From an uncultured Candidatus Saccharibacteria bacterium (lineage in GTDB: Bacteria > Patescibacteriota > Saccharimonadia > Saccharimonadales > Saccharimonadaceae), in contig CALIXF010000009.1 in the NCBI GenBank assembly GCA_938046735.1, forward strand, positions 62,001 through 126,000: a stretch of DNA of 64,000 nucleotides, given 5' to 3'. Each line of letters begins with the position of its first letter. Positions within the stretch are counted from its first letter, which is position 1. Under the pieces are notes generated by a model. That model searched no databases and had not been told where the DNA came from. It saw only the letters and a program-made list of their open reading frames with translations. Shown in pieces: positions 17,762 to 27,470 of the stretch. The translations under genes and the position numbers were made by a program.

Positions 17762-18541
17762 TTAGACATTAAATAATGGTTTACTAAACCATAGCACGAT
17801 GACGACAATGAGAGCGATGGAAAAAATAGCAGGAGCGGCGATTTTAGAAAAAGAAAAATCTTCACTACTTGAATACTTCTTGAACATATAACCAAGAAGA
17901 AAAGTGACAGCGGTCAGAAGGATGGCAGATTGTGGAAGAAGAAAACCGATTTCACGATAAGTATAGACGATTAACCAGGACTGAGAGAGCCAAGCGACTT
18001 CAGTAAAAAGAAGCCCAATAATAAGAGAGAGTAAGGAAAAATCTGGATCATCACCTTGAACTAGAACATGTCTAACGGCAGCATAACCGATTAGAAAATT
18101 GAGAAAAACTGGAAAAACTGAATTTGCTGTGGCGGTCATAAGGGTGGTGGCAGTGGTGCCAAGAAAGACAGCAAGCAATGATTGTAACTCAGAAGCACGT
18201 TCTGATGACATAGGTTTAAGGGCGATGAGCCAGGCTGAATAAAAAATGGCTAGAATAAAATGGATTGGTAATAAACTGGGTCCCGAGCAGTAGGTGATAA
18301 AAATAAATGAAAAGCCAACAATGAGATCAACTAAATTAGATTTAAGGTTGAGAAAAAGATAGCGTGGACGAACGGCAAGCATACGCCACTTTGAAAGAAT
18401 TACTAAAATAACACCTGGAATCCAGCTAGCGGTAGAAAATGTAATAAAAACGGATCCTAAACCTAAAACTAAGTTAAAAAATGCATGAAGTATCGCGCTT
18501 GCAATATTACGACCCTTACGTATTAAAATATAGTCTGACAT
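17762..18541 (-). CDS. Polytopic membrane protein of unknown function
   Basis: 259 aa with about seven or eight hydrophobic helices and a short basic N-terminus (MSDYILIRKGRN). I recognise no family signature. It lies between lepB and htrA; its start is 16 bases downstream of the lepB stop. A TATAAT box (18555-18550) ends 8 bases before the ATG, and a TTGACA overlaps the end of lepB 19 bases upstream of it, so it probably has its own near-leaderless promoter. Confidence 0.8.
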   Translation of the reverse strand: MSDYILIRKGRNIASAILHAFFNLVLGLGSVFITFSTASWIPGVILVILSKWRMLAVRPRYLFLNLKSNLVDLIVGFSFIFITYCSGPSLLPIHFILAIFYSAWLIALKPMSSERASELQSLLAVFLGTTATTLMTATANSVFPVFLNFLIGYAAVRHVLVQGDDPDFSLLSLIIGLLFTEVAWLSQSWLIVYTYREIGFLLPQSAILLTAVTFLLGYMFKKYSSSEDFSFSKIAAPAIFSIALIVVIVLWFSKPLFNV

Positions 18542-18557
18542 ATAGAAATATTATATC

Positions 18558-19199
18558 CTAAAATAAGCGAATTTTGTCAAAAGGATAGAGACGTAGGATT
18601 ACGGGGCCGATGATGCGACAAAATGGAATAGTTCCGAGGCCGTAACGTGAGTCATAGGAATGTGTTCCCTCACGGTTATCGCCGGCAACAAAAATTTCGT
18701 CTTTAGGCACAATCATGTCAACTTCACCGGCTGTATATTTTTTAGGACCGTCTGTATCAGATTTTCTAGTACTGTCGTCGGGATTAAAACCTTCGGGATG
18801 TTCTTGATTATAAACGGTTAGCTTGCCGTCTTTAACCACCACGCGTTCACCAGGAAATGCGACAACTCGTTTAATGATATATTGATCACGGATAGAAGTT
18901 TCAACGCCACAAGTTAGAGGGCCATTGGCATCACCGTTTAAAAAAACGATAATCTGACCGCGCTCAGGAATATATGGTTTACCAAAGAAATGAGAGAAAG
19001 AGACGGTTGCGCGATTGACAATGAGTCGGTCTTTACCGTGTAAAGTATTTTCCATAGAGGCGCCTACGACATTGTATGATCTCATAATATAAGTATTAAG
19101 AAGATAGGTACCTAAAATGACGAAAAAGACAAAAACAATCAAGCTAAAAATATCTTTTAGAATTGGGTGTCTTCGAATGAAGGAGACTTGATTATTCAC
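18558..19199 (-). CDS. lepB: Signal peptidase I
   Basis: Signal peptidase I removes signal peptides from secreted proteins. The 213-aa protein has one N-terminal membrane segment (about 18-37), the catalytic Ser48 in GASMENTL, the general-base Lys110 in YIIKRVVAFPGE, and the conserved GDNREGTHSYDSRYG box. The start is GTG at 19199; the only nearby ATG is out of frame and hits a stop. TGC-TAAAAT ends 6 bases before this GTG, so it looks leaderless. Confidence 0.95.
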   Translation of the reverse strand: MNNQVSFIRRHPILKDIFSLIVFVFFVILGTYLLNTYIMRSYNVVGASMENTLHGKDRLIVNRATVSFSHFFGKPYIPERGQIIVFLNGDANGPLTCGVETSIRDQYIIKRVVAFPGERVVVKDGKLTVYNQEHPEGFNPDDSTRKSDTDGPKKYTAGEVDMIVPKDEIFVAGDNREGTHSYDSRYGLGTIPFCRIIGPVILRLYPFDKIRLF

Positions 19200-19232
19200 T
19201 TTTTCATTTTAGCATAAAAAATATAGGATTTT

Positions 19233-20420
19233 CTAATTTGAATAATAGTTTTTTAGAAAACTTTGTTTAAATTCTTGGAATCGATCTTCAAGAATGGCCT
19301 TACGAATTTGTTCAGTCAGTCGAATAATGAAACGTAAATTATGCATAGAGGCTAGACGATAAAACTTAGCCTTTAGTTCTCCATCACCAGAGCGCCAGAG
19401 CGCACGTAACTCACCACGAGTGTAACCAGCTTGACAGGTTGGACAATCACACTCTTCATCTAATAATAGATTTGAATCTTTAAACTTACGCAAATTAATG
19501 TCACCATGTTTGGTGTAGATTTTGCCATGCCTTGCTTCCCTGGTGGGTGCCACGCAATCAAAAGTGTCAGCTCCCATTTCAGCACCATTTAGAATGTCAT
19601 CAGGATGTGAGAGTCCAAGAAGATGACGAGGTTTATTCTCTGGTAATTCTTCGTTACACCAACGCAAAATTTCAGAAAGATCTTCTTTGAGAAAAGCGCC
19701 ACCTAATCCGTAGCCATCAAATGGCATAGACCCTAATTTTATAGCTGTGCTACGTCTTAAATCTTCCCATCGACCGCCTTGTAAGACGCCATAAAGGCTT
19801 TGTCTATAACCAAGTGAATCGCGCAGTTTTAGATGTTCACTTAAACTCCGCTTTGCCCAGCGTTCAGTGCGAGCGAGAGCTTCTTTATTATATTCGTAAT
19901 CATCAGCAAGCGAAGTGAGTTCATCGAAAGCCATATGAATATCGGCACCAATACGACACTGAATTTGCATCGATTCCTCCGGTCCAATAAAATCTGGTTG
20001 ACCGTCAAATGGGTCGGTAAAATGAACGCCATCTTCAGTAACATGAGTGAGACGTTCCTTGTGGGCGGTATTAGTCACTCCGCGTTCTTTGTCCATAGAA
20101 ACTACTTTACCAAGTCCTGATCCAAGAGACATGACTTGAAATCCACCGGAATCTGTTAGTGTGGGGCCATGCCAGCCGGACCAATTTGACAAGCCTTTTT
20201 GTTCTGCAATTTCAAATGAAGTTCGGCGGAGATGATAACCGTTACTAAGCATTGCCTGTGCGCCAATTGCTACTAGATCTTCTGGCTGGAGAAAACGTAC
20301 ATAACCCTGAGTCCCTACGGTCATAAAGGCTGGTGTCTTAATTTCGCCGTGTGGTGTTTTTATTATTCCAGCTCGACCAAGGAAACCGGGAATTTTGTGT
20401 TCAATTTGAAAACTAAACAT
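19233..20420 (-). CDS. tgt: tRNA-guanine transglycosylase
   Basis: Tgt exchanges guanine 34 of GUN anticodons for a queuosine precursor. The 395-aa protein has the catalytic aspartates (TDSGGFQVMSLG; GADTFDCVAPTREARHG) and the zinc site C-x-C-x-x-C in DEECDCPTCQAGYTR with a following His. No preQ0/preQ1 biosynthesis genes are visible, but the next upstream gene is a queuosine-precursor transporter, pointing to salvage. AGGA precedes the ATG. Confidence 0.96.
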   Translation of the reverse strand: MFSFQIEHKIPGFLGRAGIIKTPHGEIKTPAFMTVGTQGYVRFLQPEDLVAIGAQAMLSNGYHLRRTSFEIAEQKGLSNWSGWHGPTLTDSGGFQVMSLGSGLGKVVSMDKERGVTNTAHKERLTHVTEDGVHFTDPFDGQPDFIGPEESMQIQCRIGADIHMAFDELTSLADDYEYNKEALARTERWAKRSLSEHLKLRDSLGYRQSLYGVLQGGRWEDLRRSTAIKLGSMPFDGYGLGGAFLKEDLSEILRWCNEELPENKPRHLLGLSHPDDILNGAEMGADTFDCVAPTREARHGKIYTKHGDINLRKFKDSNLLLDEECDCPTCQAGYTRGELRALWRSGDGELKAKFYRLASMHNLRFIIRLTEQIRKAILEDRFQEFKQSFLKNYYSN

Positions 20421-20436
20421 CTAAGATTATTCCTAA

Positions 20437-21135
20437 TTAGGATTTAGCCACTAGTTTTGTTGCTGATGCATTTTGCTCTTCTTTTAAGTATGGGCGCACT
20501 TCTGAGACTATGAAAAGTTCAATTGGTGACAGAATTAATTCAAGACCTAGGCCAAGTAGATAGGCGAAGAGTGCTTGGTTTAAAAAGTCATTAAAAGCTA
20601 GAACGCCAAAGAAAGCGATAGTTTCAAAAATGAGGCTATCGAGAAAATGAGCTACGACAGATGATCCGAGAGCGCGAACTAGGAAGAATTTTGAGCCGGT
20701 TTTTTTCTTAATTTTTTCAAAAATATAGTTATTAGAAAATTGAGAAAAGAGATAGGCGGTAAGTGAACCAAGAATGATGCGTGGCGCAAAACCTAGAACA
20801 CTAACAATGGAAGCTTGCATTTCCTCGGTACCCGTAAAAGGAGGCAGAAGGCAGACAGCCCAAAAAACGAGGGCTGCAAAAATATTTAGTAATAGGCTAG
20901 AAAGAATAACGGATTTAGCTATCTTTTTGCCATAAAACTCAATAATAATATCGCCTAAGATGTAAGAGATTGGAAAACAAAGAATACCTCCATCTACGGC
21001 GATTCCAAACATATTCCAAAGTTTAGTAGCGGCTAGATTGGAAATTAATAAGATACCGGCAGAAATAGCGGTAAGGTAGATAAGAGTAGTTTGCTTAATG
21101 CTAACCGTTTCGTGGGGATGATTAAAACTTAACAT
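20437..21135 (-). CDS. Queuosine precursor transporter (YhhQ/VUT family)
   Basis: A 232-aa membrane protein with about six helices and the family block DGGILCFPISYILGDIIIEF near the first third. YhhQ-type proteins import preQ0/preQ1 or, in some bacteria, queuine. ATG 21135 is used (GGTG 8 bases upstream), overlapping the end of the preceding gene by 14 bases; a longer reading would overlap it by about 77. It lies directly upstream of tgt, a good functional match. Which precursor it carries cannot be told from sequence. Confidence 0.88.
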   Translation of the reverse strand: MLSFNHPHETVSIKQTTLIYLTAISAGILLISNLAATKLWNMFGIAVDGGILCFPISYILGDIIIEFYGKKIAKSVILSSLLLNIFAALVFWAVCLLPPFTGTEEMQASIVSVLGFAPRIILGSLTAYLFSQFSNNYIFEKIKKKTGSKFFLVRALGSSVVAHFLDSLIFETIAFFGVLAFNDFLNQALFAYLLGLGLELILSPIELFIVSEVRPYLKEEQNASATKLVAKS

Positions 21136-21496
21136 TGATGATTTCACCGAGCTTATTCTGGATGGTACCACATACGTTTTTGAGTTCAACAGCTGCACAA
21201 TCTGGGCCTGTATAATCTTTTTTAGTGGATTCGTAGGCAGCCTGATTTAAAGTTTTATCTTCGACAGGGTAGGCTTCGGCGATGATTCGAAGTGTGCCGA
21301 GACTATCATGTTTTGCATAAATCTCAACCTTAGGATTGACTTTGATTTGGGCAAAAACTTTTTTATTGTTTTTTGTACCAATATAAAGTTTACCCTCAAG
21401 AATACCAGCAGCATCAAAAGGTCGAACGTGCGGTTGATCTTGTTCAGTGGTAGCAATTAAAAAGATGCCTTCAAGAAATGGTAATACCTGTTCCAT
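21122..21496 (-). CDS. Pyridoxamine 5'-phosphate oxidase-family FMN-binding protein
   Basis: 124 aa with the split-barrel start typical of this family (FLIATTEQDQPHVRPFDAAGILEGKLYIGTK split across residues 12-42) and strands following the order of small PNPOx-like flavin proteins. Members bind FMN or F420 or heme and reduce various substrates. True PdxH is longer and has further substrate residues, so vitamin B6 synthesis should not be assumed. AAGGAGT precedes the ATG; it overlaps the transporter gene downstream. Confidence 0.82.
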   Translation of the reverse strand: MEQVLPFLEGIFLIATTEQDQPHVRPFDAAGILEGKLYIGTKNNKKVFAQIKVNPKVEIYAKHDSLGTLRIIAEAYPVEDKTLNQAAYESTKKDYTGPDCAAVELKNVCGTIQNKLGEIINVKF

Positions 21497-21558
21497 AATA
21501 TACTCCTTAAAATTAATTCTAAATAATTATGTCATAGACGAAATAAATAGTCTATAAA

Positions 21559-22647
21559 TTAGTCGTCTATAACTTTTTTAATAGCCGAATACTCATCAAT
21601 AATTACTTTAATACAACCGGCGATCGGAATAGCGATTAAACAGCCGATCAAGCCAAAGGCGTACATGCCAATAATAATTGAAATTAAGATAATTACTGGA
21701 GGGAGTCCTAAGCCCTTGCCTTGAATACGGGGGGCGATAATGTTGTTTTCGACTTGTTGATATATGAGATAGAAAAGGAAGAAGCTGAGAGCGGCCCATG
21801 GAGAATTAACAAAGAGAAGGATTGTATTGATGATACAGGCAATGACGGGTCCAAACATTGGAATTAGATAAAAGAGAAAGGAGATGAGTCCGAGGGGAAT
21901 AGCGATACCGCCAGGAACATTAAAGATGAGACAGATAATAAAGACACTAATAGTAGTTAACGTACCGTCTAACATGGCGATCAGGACTTGTGCGGAAACG
22001 TATTTTGCAACGACAGTGCTAAGCTTGGAGGTAACACGATGCCAAACTCTGGTGGCTTGAGCGTTACGAGAAGATGAAACGGTGCGCCAAAAATCTTCAA
22101 CTAGTTTTGGGCCCTCAAGCATAAAGAGGATGGTAAGTACAATAGTTAGAATGATATTGGTGAGAATAGTACCAATTGTACCTACACTACTGATGGCGAT
22201 GCCACTGAGATTGTTAAGCAGAGTATTGGAAAAATTACGAAGAGCGGTTAATAATTGGGCTTGAAGATCTGGAATACCAAAATATTCTCCAACGCGATCA
22301 AGATTAAAACCTCCAATTACGGTAGATATTTTCTGAGGTGCAGAGGCGAGGAAAATTGAGACCTGAGAGATAATCATTGGTCCGACAACAGCAACGATGA
22401 TTGAAAAACCTAAAACTACGACGAGGACGGCGATAATGGCGGAAAGTTGAGGACGTTCTTTTTTTCGGTCAATTTTATCGATTAATTTTGCTAGTGGGCG
22501 AAGCGCTAGAGCTAAAAATGCTGAAATGAAAATGATAATTAGGCCACTAGCAGCTTTAAAGATTAGATAACCGAGACCTGCAAAAGCAATAATGACAAGC
22601 CAAAAGCGGATAAAGGTTTTGGTATCGACCTCAATTGTGCGTGACAT
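21559..22647 (-). CDS. AI-2E/PerM-family membrane transporter
   Basis: 362 aa with the eight-helix layout of the family: two hydrophobic helices at the start, a long periplasmic/amphipathic middle (about 95-150), then GTIGTILTNIILTIVLTI and the closing set with PPVIILISIIIGMYAFGLIG. Family members export AI-2, sodium/protons or have unknown cargo. GAGGAGG lies before the ATG. Nothing around it (cysS downstream) suggests a cargo. Confidence 0.88.
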   Translation of the reverse strand: MSRTIEVDTKTFIRFWLVIIAFAGLGYLIFKAASGLIIIFISAFLALALRPLAKLIDKIDRKKERPQLSAIIAVLVVVLGFSIIVAVVGPMIISQVSIFLASAPQKISTVIGGFNLDRVGEYFGIPDLQAQLLTALRNFSNTLLNNLSGIAISSVGTIGTILTNIILTIVLTILFMLEGPKLVEDFWRTVSSSRNAQATRVWHRVTSKLSTVVAKYVSAQVLIAMLDGTLTTISVFIICLIFNVPGGIAIPLGLISFLFYLIPMFGPVIACIINTILLFVNSPWAALSFFLFYLIYQQVENNIIAPRIQGKGLGLPPVIILISIIIGMYAFGLIGCLIAIPIAGCIKVIIDEYSAIKKVIDD

Positions 22648-22701
22648 GTTCCTCCTCTGTTTTTATTTAGTATAGCTGAGTTTGTTTGAAAAATAAATAA
22701 G

Positions 22702-24117
22702 CTATTTTAGATATTGCCAGATCGGCTGATTAGTACGATCTTTGACGGAATATCCAGTTTGCTCAATTTTTTCGCGAATTTCATCAGCGGTTTTATAATC
22801 TTTTTGTTGACGAGCCTGTTGACGATTATTGATGAGATCTAGGATTTCTTTGCTTGGTAAGCACTGTTCTTTAAAAAGCCCAATGCCAAATAAATTTTCA
22901 ATCAAAGCCCAATCGTCTAGTGTAAGCTGATGTTGGTCAATAAAGGAAAAAGCTTCAGCAGAATTGAGGTTATTATCTACGTAAGTAAAGATTTTTTGTG
23001 AGATTTCTGTTTGAGGTTTAGAATTTCTTTTAAACAAATCACGTAATAAACCTGAAAGAGCTGTTTGGTCTGATAGCTTAATGTCGGTTATGTCGGTTTG
23101 TAATAATTCTGCAATTTGATTTTTCCATTTGAGACGACGAATTTTAGTAGAACCTAAATCAGTAAGTGTAAAATTACGTTCAGATTGGTAATGGCCTTGT
23201 AAGACCCACATTTTGTAATCAAGTGGCGAAAAACCATTTTCTTTGAGATCGGCAATAGAATAGGTATTACCGAGAGATTTACTGAGTTTTTGACCTTCAC
23301 TAGTGATATGATAACAGTGTAGCCAAAAACGAGACATCTGACGATCGAAAGCTACTTCGGATTGAGCGATTTCGTTTGTGTGATGAACTGGAATATGGTC
23401 GACGCCACCGGTATGAATATCAAGCGGTTCTCCAAGTTCTGCGTGTGAAATGGCAGAACATTCGAGATGCCAGCCTGGGTAGCCTGGACGGCCTTGAAAG
23501 TCCCATTTCATAGCATGGTCTTCTCCATCTTTGATAAATTTCCAAATCGCGAAGTCAGAAATATTACGTTTTTCGGGATTAAACTCTACGCGTGCACCAG
23601 CCTTAAGGTGATTAAGGTTAAGCTTAGCGAAATCGGCATACGTGGAGAATTTACTGGTGTCAAAATAAATGCCGTCAGATGTTTCATAAGTTAAGCCTTT
23701 ATTAATTAGGGACTGTACGAGTTCCATATCTTGCTTAATATAGTCTGTGGCACGAGCAATTTTAGTGGGTTCTGTTAGATCAAGTGCGTAAAAGTCTGTC
23801 AAAAAGGCTTTAGTGTAGAAATCGGCAATTTCCCAGACGGTCTTATTTTCCCTTTTTGCTCCTTTTTCCATTTTGTCATCGCCTTCATCGCCGTCAGAGG
23901 TGAGATGCCCAACATCTGTGACGTTCATGACGCGATGTGGTATCCAACCATGGAGCTTGATAGTGCGAATTAGGAGATCCCAGTAAATATAGGCAGCAAA
24001 ATTACCAATATGAGCGAAGCTGTAGACAGTTGGTCCGCAAGTATAAATTTTTACATTTTGAGGGTCTTGTGGAACGAATTCTTCAATTTTTTTAGTGAGA
24101 GTATTATATAGACGCAT
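22702..24117 (-). CDS. cysS: Cysteinyl-tRNA synthetase
   Basis: A 471-aa class I synthetase. The HIGH signature appears as HIGN (VYSFAHIGNFAAY) and KMSKS as KLSKS (EGQKLSKSLGN). Zinc ligands are present: the Cys in YTCGPTVY, the Cys in WHLECSAIS, and His/Glu in VHHTNE. ATG 24117 is chosen because it gives the family start MRLYNTL; it lies one base after the stop of the DHH gene, so translation is coupled (TAAAATG). Confidence 0.96.
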   Translation of the reverse strand: MRLYNTLTKKIEEFVPQDPQNVKIYTCGPTVYSFAHIGNFAAYIYWDLLIRTIKLHGWIPHRVMNVTDVGHLTSDGDEGDDKMEKGAKRENKTVWEIADFYTKAFLTDFYALDLTEPTKIARATDYIKQDMELVQSLINKGLTYETSDGIYFDTSKFSTYADFAKLNLNHLKAGARVEFNPEKRNISDFAIWKFIKDGEDHAMKWDFQGRPGYPGWHLECSAISHAELGEPLDIHTGGVDHIPVHHTNEIAQSEVAFDRQMSRFWLHCYHITSEGQKLSKSLGNTYSIADLKENGFSPLDYKMWVLQGHYQSERNFTLTDLGSTKIRRLKWKNQIAELLQTDITDIKLSDQTALSGLLRDLFKRNSKPQTEISQKIFTYVDNNLNSAEAFSFIDQHQLTLDDWALIENLFGIGLFKEQCLPSKEILDLINNRQQARQQKDYKTADEIREKIEQTGYSVKDRTNQPIWQYLK

Positions 24118-24118
24118 T

Positions 24119-25138
24119 TTAAAAACTTCCAATAAAAGTGGTTTCTGTGGTGGATTGAGGCTGATCGCAGGTTTCAATTAATTTATGAGTACAAGAGATT
24201 AATTCTCGTAAAGTATCTTGATAGTTAGTGTCGTAAGTCCGAAAACCAGCAGCGTATGGGTGCCCACCACCGCCAAAGAAGCTGGCGATTTTGTCAGAAA
24301 TCGGTAAAGAGGAGCGAATTTTACCAGTAAGTTTGCCGTCGGGATAAGTTTTAATAGCGACTGCAACTTTGACTCCTTCTACCATTTTCATTTCCTCAAG
24401 AATTAATACGTTCGGATTATATTCATCAGAATATTCCTGAATTTCTTCCCAGGGAATATGAATAGTTGAAAGTTGTCCATCCAAAGAATAATCAATCCGC
24501 TGGATCAGCTCTGCTTTATAGGCGAGAATACGCTGAGATTTTTTCATAAATTCTTTGCGTTTTTCTTCGAGGTCGCTTATGTTGGCACCAAGATCTTGTA
24601 GGTCGGCAGCAAGACGAAAAGTTTCACTAGTAACACCTGCGGAAGTGAGTCCAAGAGTATCAGAAAGGAGACCTTGAAAAAGATATTCAGCAGTAGTTTG
24701 ATCGATGGGAAGATTAATTTGTTTGGCAATATTATAGATGACGTTTGTACAAGAAGGTAGATGCTCGATGATTGATTGGTGCGGAAAATTGAGGCCGTCA
24801 GGAGTTTCGTGGTGATCAATTACGAAGACAGGTTTGGTATAGAGGAGATTTTTAATAGCTAAATCATCAATAAGTTTACTGAGCAGAATTTCAGCGGCTG
24901 TATCAACAATAATATAGCCATCGGCTTGATAGTCAATGTCACTTGTGATTTTTGACCAGTCTTTGTAATAGCGAAGATATTTTGGAATATTAACCGGACA
25001 AAATTGAGAAATTTGTTTATCTTTTAATAGTGCTTCAAGAGCTAAGGCGGAGCCAAGAGAATCGCCATCGGGATTTTCTGCTTGAATGATGCAAAGTCTA
25101 GATTTATTTGCAATAAAATTAGTGAAACTATCGTACAT
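24119..25138 (-). CDS. DHH-DHHA1 phosphoesterase, NrnA-like
   Basis: 339 aa. The DHH domain has ENPDGDSLGSALALEALL, the DTAAEILLS aspartate and the DHHETPDG signature; the DHHA1 domain ends in GGGGHPYAAGFRT. NrnA-type enzymes degrade nanoRNA, pAp or c-di-NMPs. Substrate cannot be assigned. TGA-TATAAT ends 7 bases before the ATG, a leaderless-type start. It is co-transcribed with cysS. Confidence 0.92.
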   Translation of the reverse strand: MYDSFTNFIANKSRLCIIQAENPDGDSLGSALALEALLKDKQISQFCPVNIPKYLRYYKDWSKITSDIDYQADGYIIVDTAAEILLSKLIDDLAIKNLLYTKPVFVIDHHETPDGLNFPHQSIIEHLPSCTNVIYNIAKQINLPIDQTTAEYLFQGLLSDTLGLTSAGVTSETFRLAADLQDLGANISDLEEKRKEFMKKSQRILAYKAELIQRIDYSLDGQLSTIHIPWEEIQEYSDEYNPNVLILEEMKMVEGVKVAVAIKTYPDGKLTGKIRSSLPISDKIASFFGGGGHPYAAGFRTYDTNYQDTLRELISCTHKLIETCDQPQSTTETTFIGSF

Positions 25139-25176
25139 TAGATTTATTATATCAGATACGAAATTTTTTGGTGGCT

Positions 25177-26418
25177 CTAGAAATTATCATCAACTTTGCC
25201 GATCAATTTGACGCTTTCGGTAGTAGGAAGACTTTCAACCTCTTTGAGGCGACGCTCAATTTGACGAGAAGTAGTGGCTGCAGCATCAATTTTGTTGGCG
25301 GATTCTTGAAGTTTTTTCTTGGTGGCTTCAAGAAGGTCGCCGAATTTATTAAATTGAGTTTTGATAGCACCAAGAACTTGCCAAACCTCGCTACTACGTT
25401 TTTCGATAGCTACGGTGCGGAAGCCCATAAGAAGACCAGATAGGGTTACCGGCAAGGTGGATGGCGAGGTGATGCTGATATTATATTTCTGTCGAATCTC
25501 GTCAGAGAGGCCAGGAATACGAAGAATCTCGGCATAAAGTGATTCAGTAGGTACGAACATCATACCAAAATCAGTTGTGAAAGGCGGCTCGATATATTTG
25601 GTGGAGATTTTTTTAGCTTGCTCTTTAACATCGGTTGCTAGAGCTTTTTGAAAAGTGAGGATGTCGTTTTTATCACCTTGATCATAAGCCGCAATGAGAC
25701 GAGAGTAGTTTTCAACTGGAAATTTAGAATCAATTGGAAGATAGGTTTCATGTGATTCTTCCCTACCAGGCATTTTTACTGCAAATTCAACTCGATCAGC
25801 AGAGCCGGGTTTGGTGCTGATATTTTCTTTATACTGATTTGGGTTTAAAATATCAGAAATGATACTGCTAAGTTGAACTTCACCGTAGATGCCTCTGGTT
25901 TTGACACCCTCCATTACTTTTTTTAGATCGCCAACGCCTGTGGCAAGATTCTTCATTTCACCTAAACCTTTATAGACACTAGTTAATTGCTCGGAGATAG
26001 TTTTAAAACTTTCATTGAACCGTTTTTCGACAGAGGCTTGAAGTTTTTCGTCAACAGTAAGACGCATCTCTTCGAGTTTTTTGGCATTATCCGTTTGAAG
26101 ATCTTTAACTCTTAGGTCGACAGTTTTCTGAATAGTCTGTAAGTTAGTAGCAATTTCTTTACGATTGTCACGGAAACCATTATCAACACCTTTAGTGATT
26201 TTATCAACTGTGGCTTCAACACGGATCATACGTTCATGAAGATTTTTGGAAGCTTCAACAACCTGATCAGTATTTTTTGTCATAGTTTCGAGTAATTGTA
26301 ATAGATCGGTCTGATCATTTTTTGTTCGATTTTTTAGGCTAATGATTAAAACCAAGATAAGTAGGCCGATGATGATAAGAATAGATAGATTTAATAAAAA
26401 AGTTTGGTCAGAAAACAT
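25177..26418 (-). CDS. rmuC: RmuC-family protein
   Basis: 413 aa with an N-terminal membrane anchor (about 7-27), a long coiled coil (about 30-150) and the RmuC nuclease-like core (GVKTRGIYGEVQLSSIISDIL; YLPIDSKFPVENY; PFTTDFGMMFVPTESLYAE). RmuC limits inversion at short repeats in E. coli and resembles restriction-endonuclease-fold proteins. GGAG precedes the ATG. It is a separate unit upstream of the DHH gene. Confidence 0.93.
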   Translation of the reverse strand: MFSDQTFLLNLSILIIIGLLILVLIISLKNRTKNDQTDLLQLLETMTKNTDQVVEASKNLHERMIRVEATVDKITKGVDNGFRDNRKEIATNLQTIQKTVDLRVKDLQTDNAKKLEEMRLTVDEKLQASVEKRFNESFKTISEQLTSVYKGLGEMKNLATGVGDLKKVMEGVKTRGIYGEVQLSSIISDILNPNQYKENISTKPGSADRVEFAVKMPGREESHETYLPIDSKFPVENYSRLIAAYDQGDKNDILTFQKALATDVKEQAKKISTKYIEPPFTTDFGMMFVPTESLYAEILRIPGLSDEIRQKYNISITSPSTLPVTLSGLLMGFRTVAIEKRSSEVWQVLGAIKTQFNKFGDLLEATKKKLQESANKIDAAATTSRQIERRLKEVESLPTTESVKLIGKVDDNF

Positions 26419-26515
26419 GAAATCTCCAAGTTAGTGATGATTTGATTTTAACATAAATGGATTAAGAAGAAGTAAATGAAGTAGTTTATATTATAATGAT
26501 TGAGTCTAGATATAT

Positions 26516-27118
26516 TTAGAGGAGCGTGCGGTTAGTGAGGGCAGCGCCAAGAGTGATTTGGTCAGCGAAAGAAAGATCAACGCCAAGAGGTAGCCCACGG
26601 GCGAGACGAGTAATTTTGAGGTTGGGGTATTTGTCTGAGAGAACGCGTTGCAAGAGTAATGCGGTACTTTCACCTTCAACGCTTGGGTTGGTGGCGATAA
26701 TGATTTCTTGAACAGAGTCCTTTTCGACACGTGAAATTAGCTCCTCGATATGAAGTTTATCGGGGGTAATACCGTCGATAGGTGAGATAGCGCCACCGAG
26801 AACATGGTAGGTACCATGATATTGTTTGGTTTGCTCAATAGCGTAAATATCAAGTGGTTCTTCGACGACGAGAACGGTAGTTTTATCACGATCCTTACTA
26901 TATAGCGGAGAAATGTCTTCGTCGTAATTAATTAAGGCAAAAGTAATAGGACAAATTTTGACGTCAGAATGGAGATGGGTAAGAGCGTCGATGATATTGC
27001 TCGAAATTTTTGGATCGACGCGAAAAAGATAGGTAGCGTAGCGCTCGGCGGTGCGTGGACCGACACCTGGTAAGCTACCTAGGGCTTCAATAGTATTCTC
27101 TAGGGCTTGAGGTAGCAT
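26516..27118 (-). CDS. recR: Recombination mediator RecR without a complete zinc finger
   Basis: 200 aa. The helix-hairpin-helix (ALGSLPGVGPRTAERYATYL) and the Toprim domain (VLVVEEPLDIYAIEQT ... GLPLGVDLSFAD) are intact. The Cys4 zinc finger normally found between them at residues 55-75 is gone: only C56 remains in ICPITFALINYDEDISP. RecR with RecO/RecF loads RecA at gaps. It follows ybaB directly, the usual neighbour, but dnaX is about 3 kb upstream rather than adjacent. Confidence 0.95.
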   Translation of the reverse strand: MLPQALENTIEALGSLPGVGPRTAERYATYLFRVDPKISSNIIDALTHLHSDVKICPITFALINYDEDISPLYSKDRDKTTVLVVEEPLDIYAIEQTKQYHGTYHVLGGAISPIDGITPDKLHIEELISRVEKDSVQEIIIATNPSVEGESTALLLQRVLSDKYPNLKITRLARGLPLGVDLSFADQITLGAALTNRTLL

Positions 27119-27123
27119 TTTAG

Positions 27124-27429
27124 TTACATACCAAGACCAGAAAGACCGCCTAATTGACCCATGAGAGGTTTCATTTTGTCGGTAGCAATTTCTTGTGCTT
27201 TTGCATAGCCGTCGCGGAAACAGTTTTCGATCCAGCGTTCAAGCTCAGAAATATCATCAAGGTCAATACGTGAAGGGTCGATGGAAACTTTTTTTACTTT
27301 GAGTTCACCAGTGATTTGGACTACAACAGCACCATCACCAGCTTCAACTTCAACAATTTCATTTTTTAAATCTTTTTGAGCTTTTCTTAATGTATTGATC
27401 ATTTTCATCTGGTCAAAAGTAGCACCCAT
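27124..27429 (-). CDS. YbaB/EbfC nucleoid-associated protein
   Basis: 101 aa, family length and features: N-terminal helix (MKMINTLRKAQKDLKNEIVE), the beta hairpin VVVQITGELKVKKVSIDP and the C-terminal glycine/methionine-rich tail MGQLGGLSGLGM. Binds DNA as a dimer. AAGGAG stands before the ATG; recR begins 5 bases after its stop. Confidence 0.93.
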   Translation of the reverse strand: MGATFDQMKMINTLRKAQKDLKNEIVEVEAGDGAVVVQITGELKVKKVSIDPSRIDLDDISELERWIENCFRDGYAKAQEIATDKMKPLMGQLGGLSGLGM

Positions 27430-27470
27430 AAAACATCTCCTTATATTTATTATTTTTATATTATATCAGA

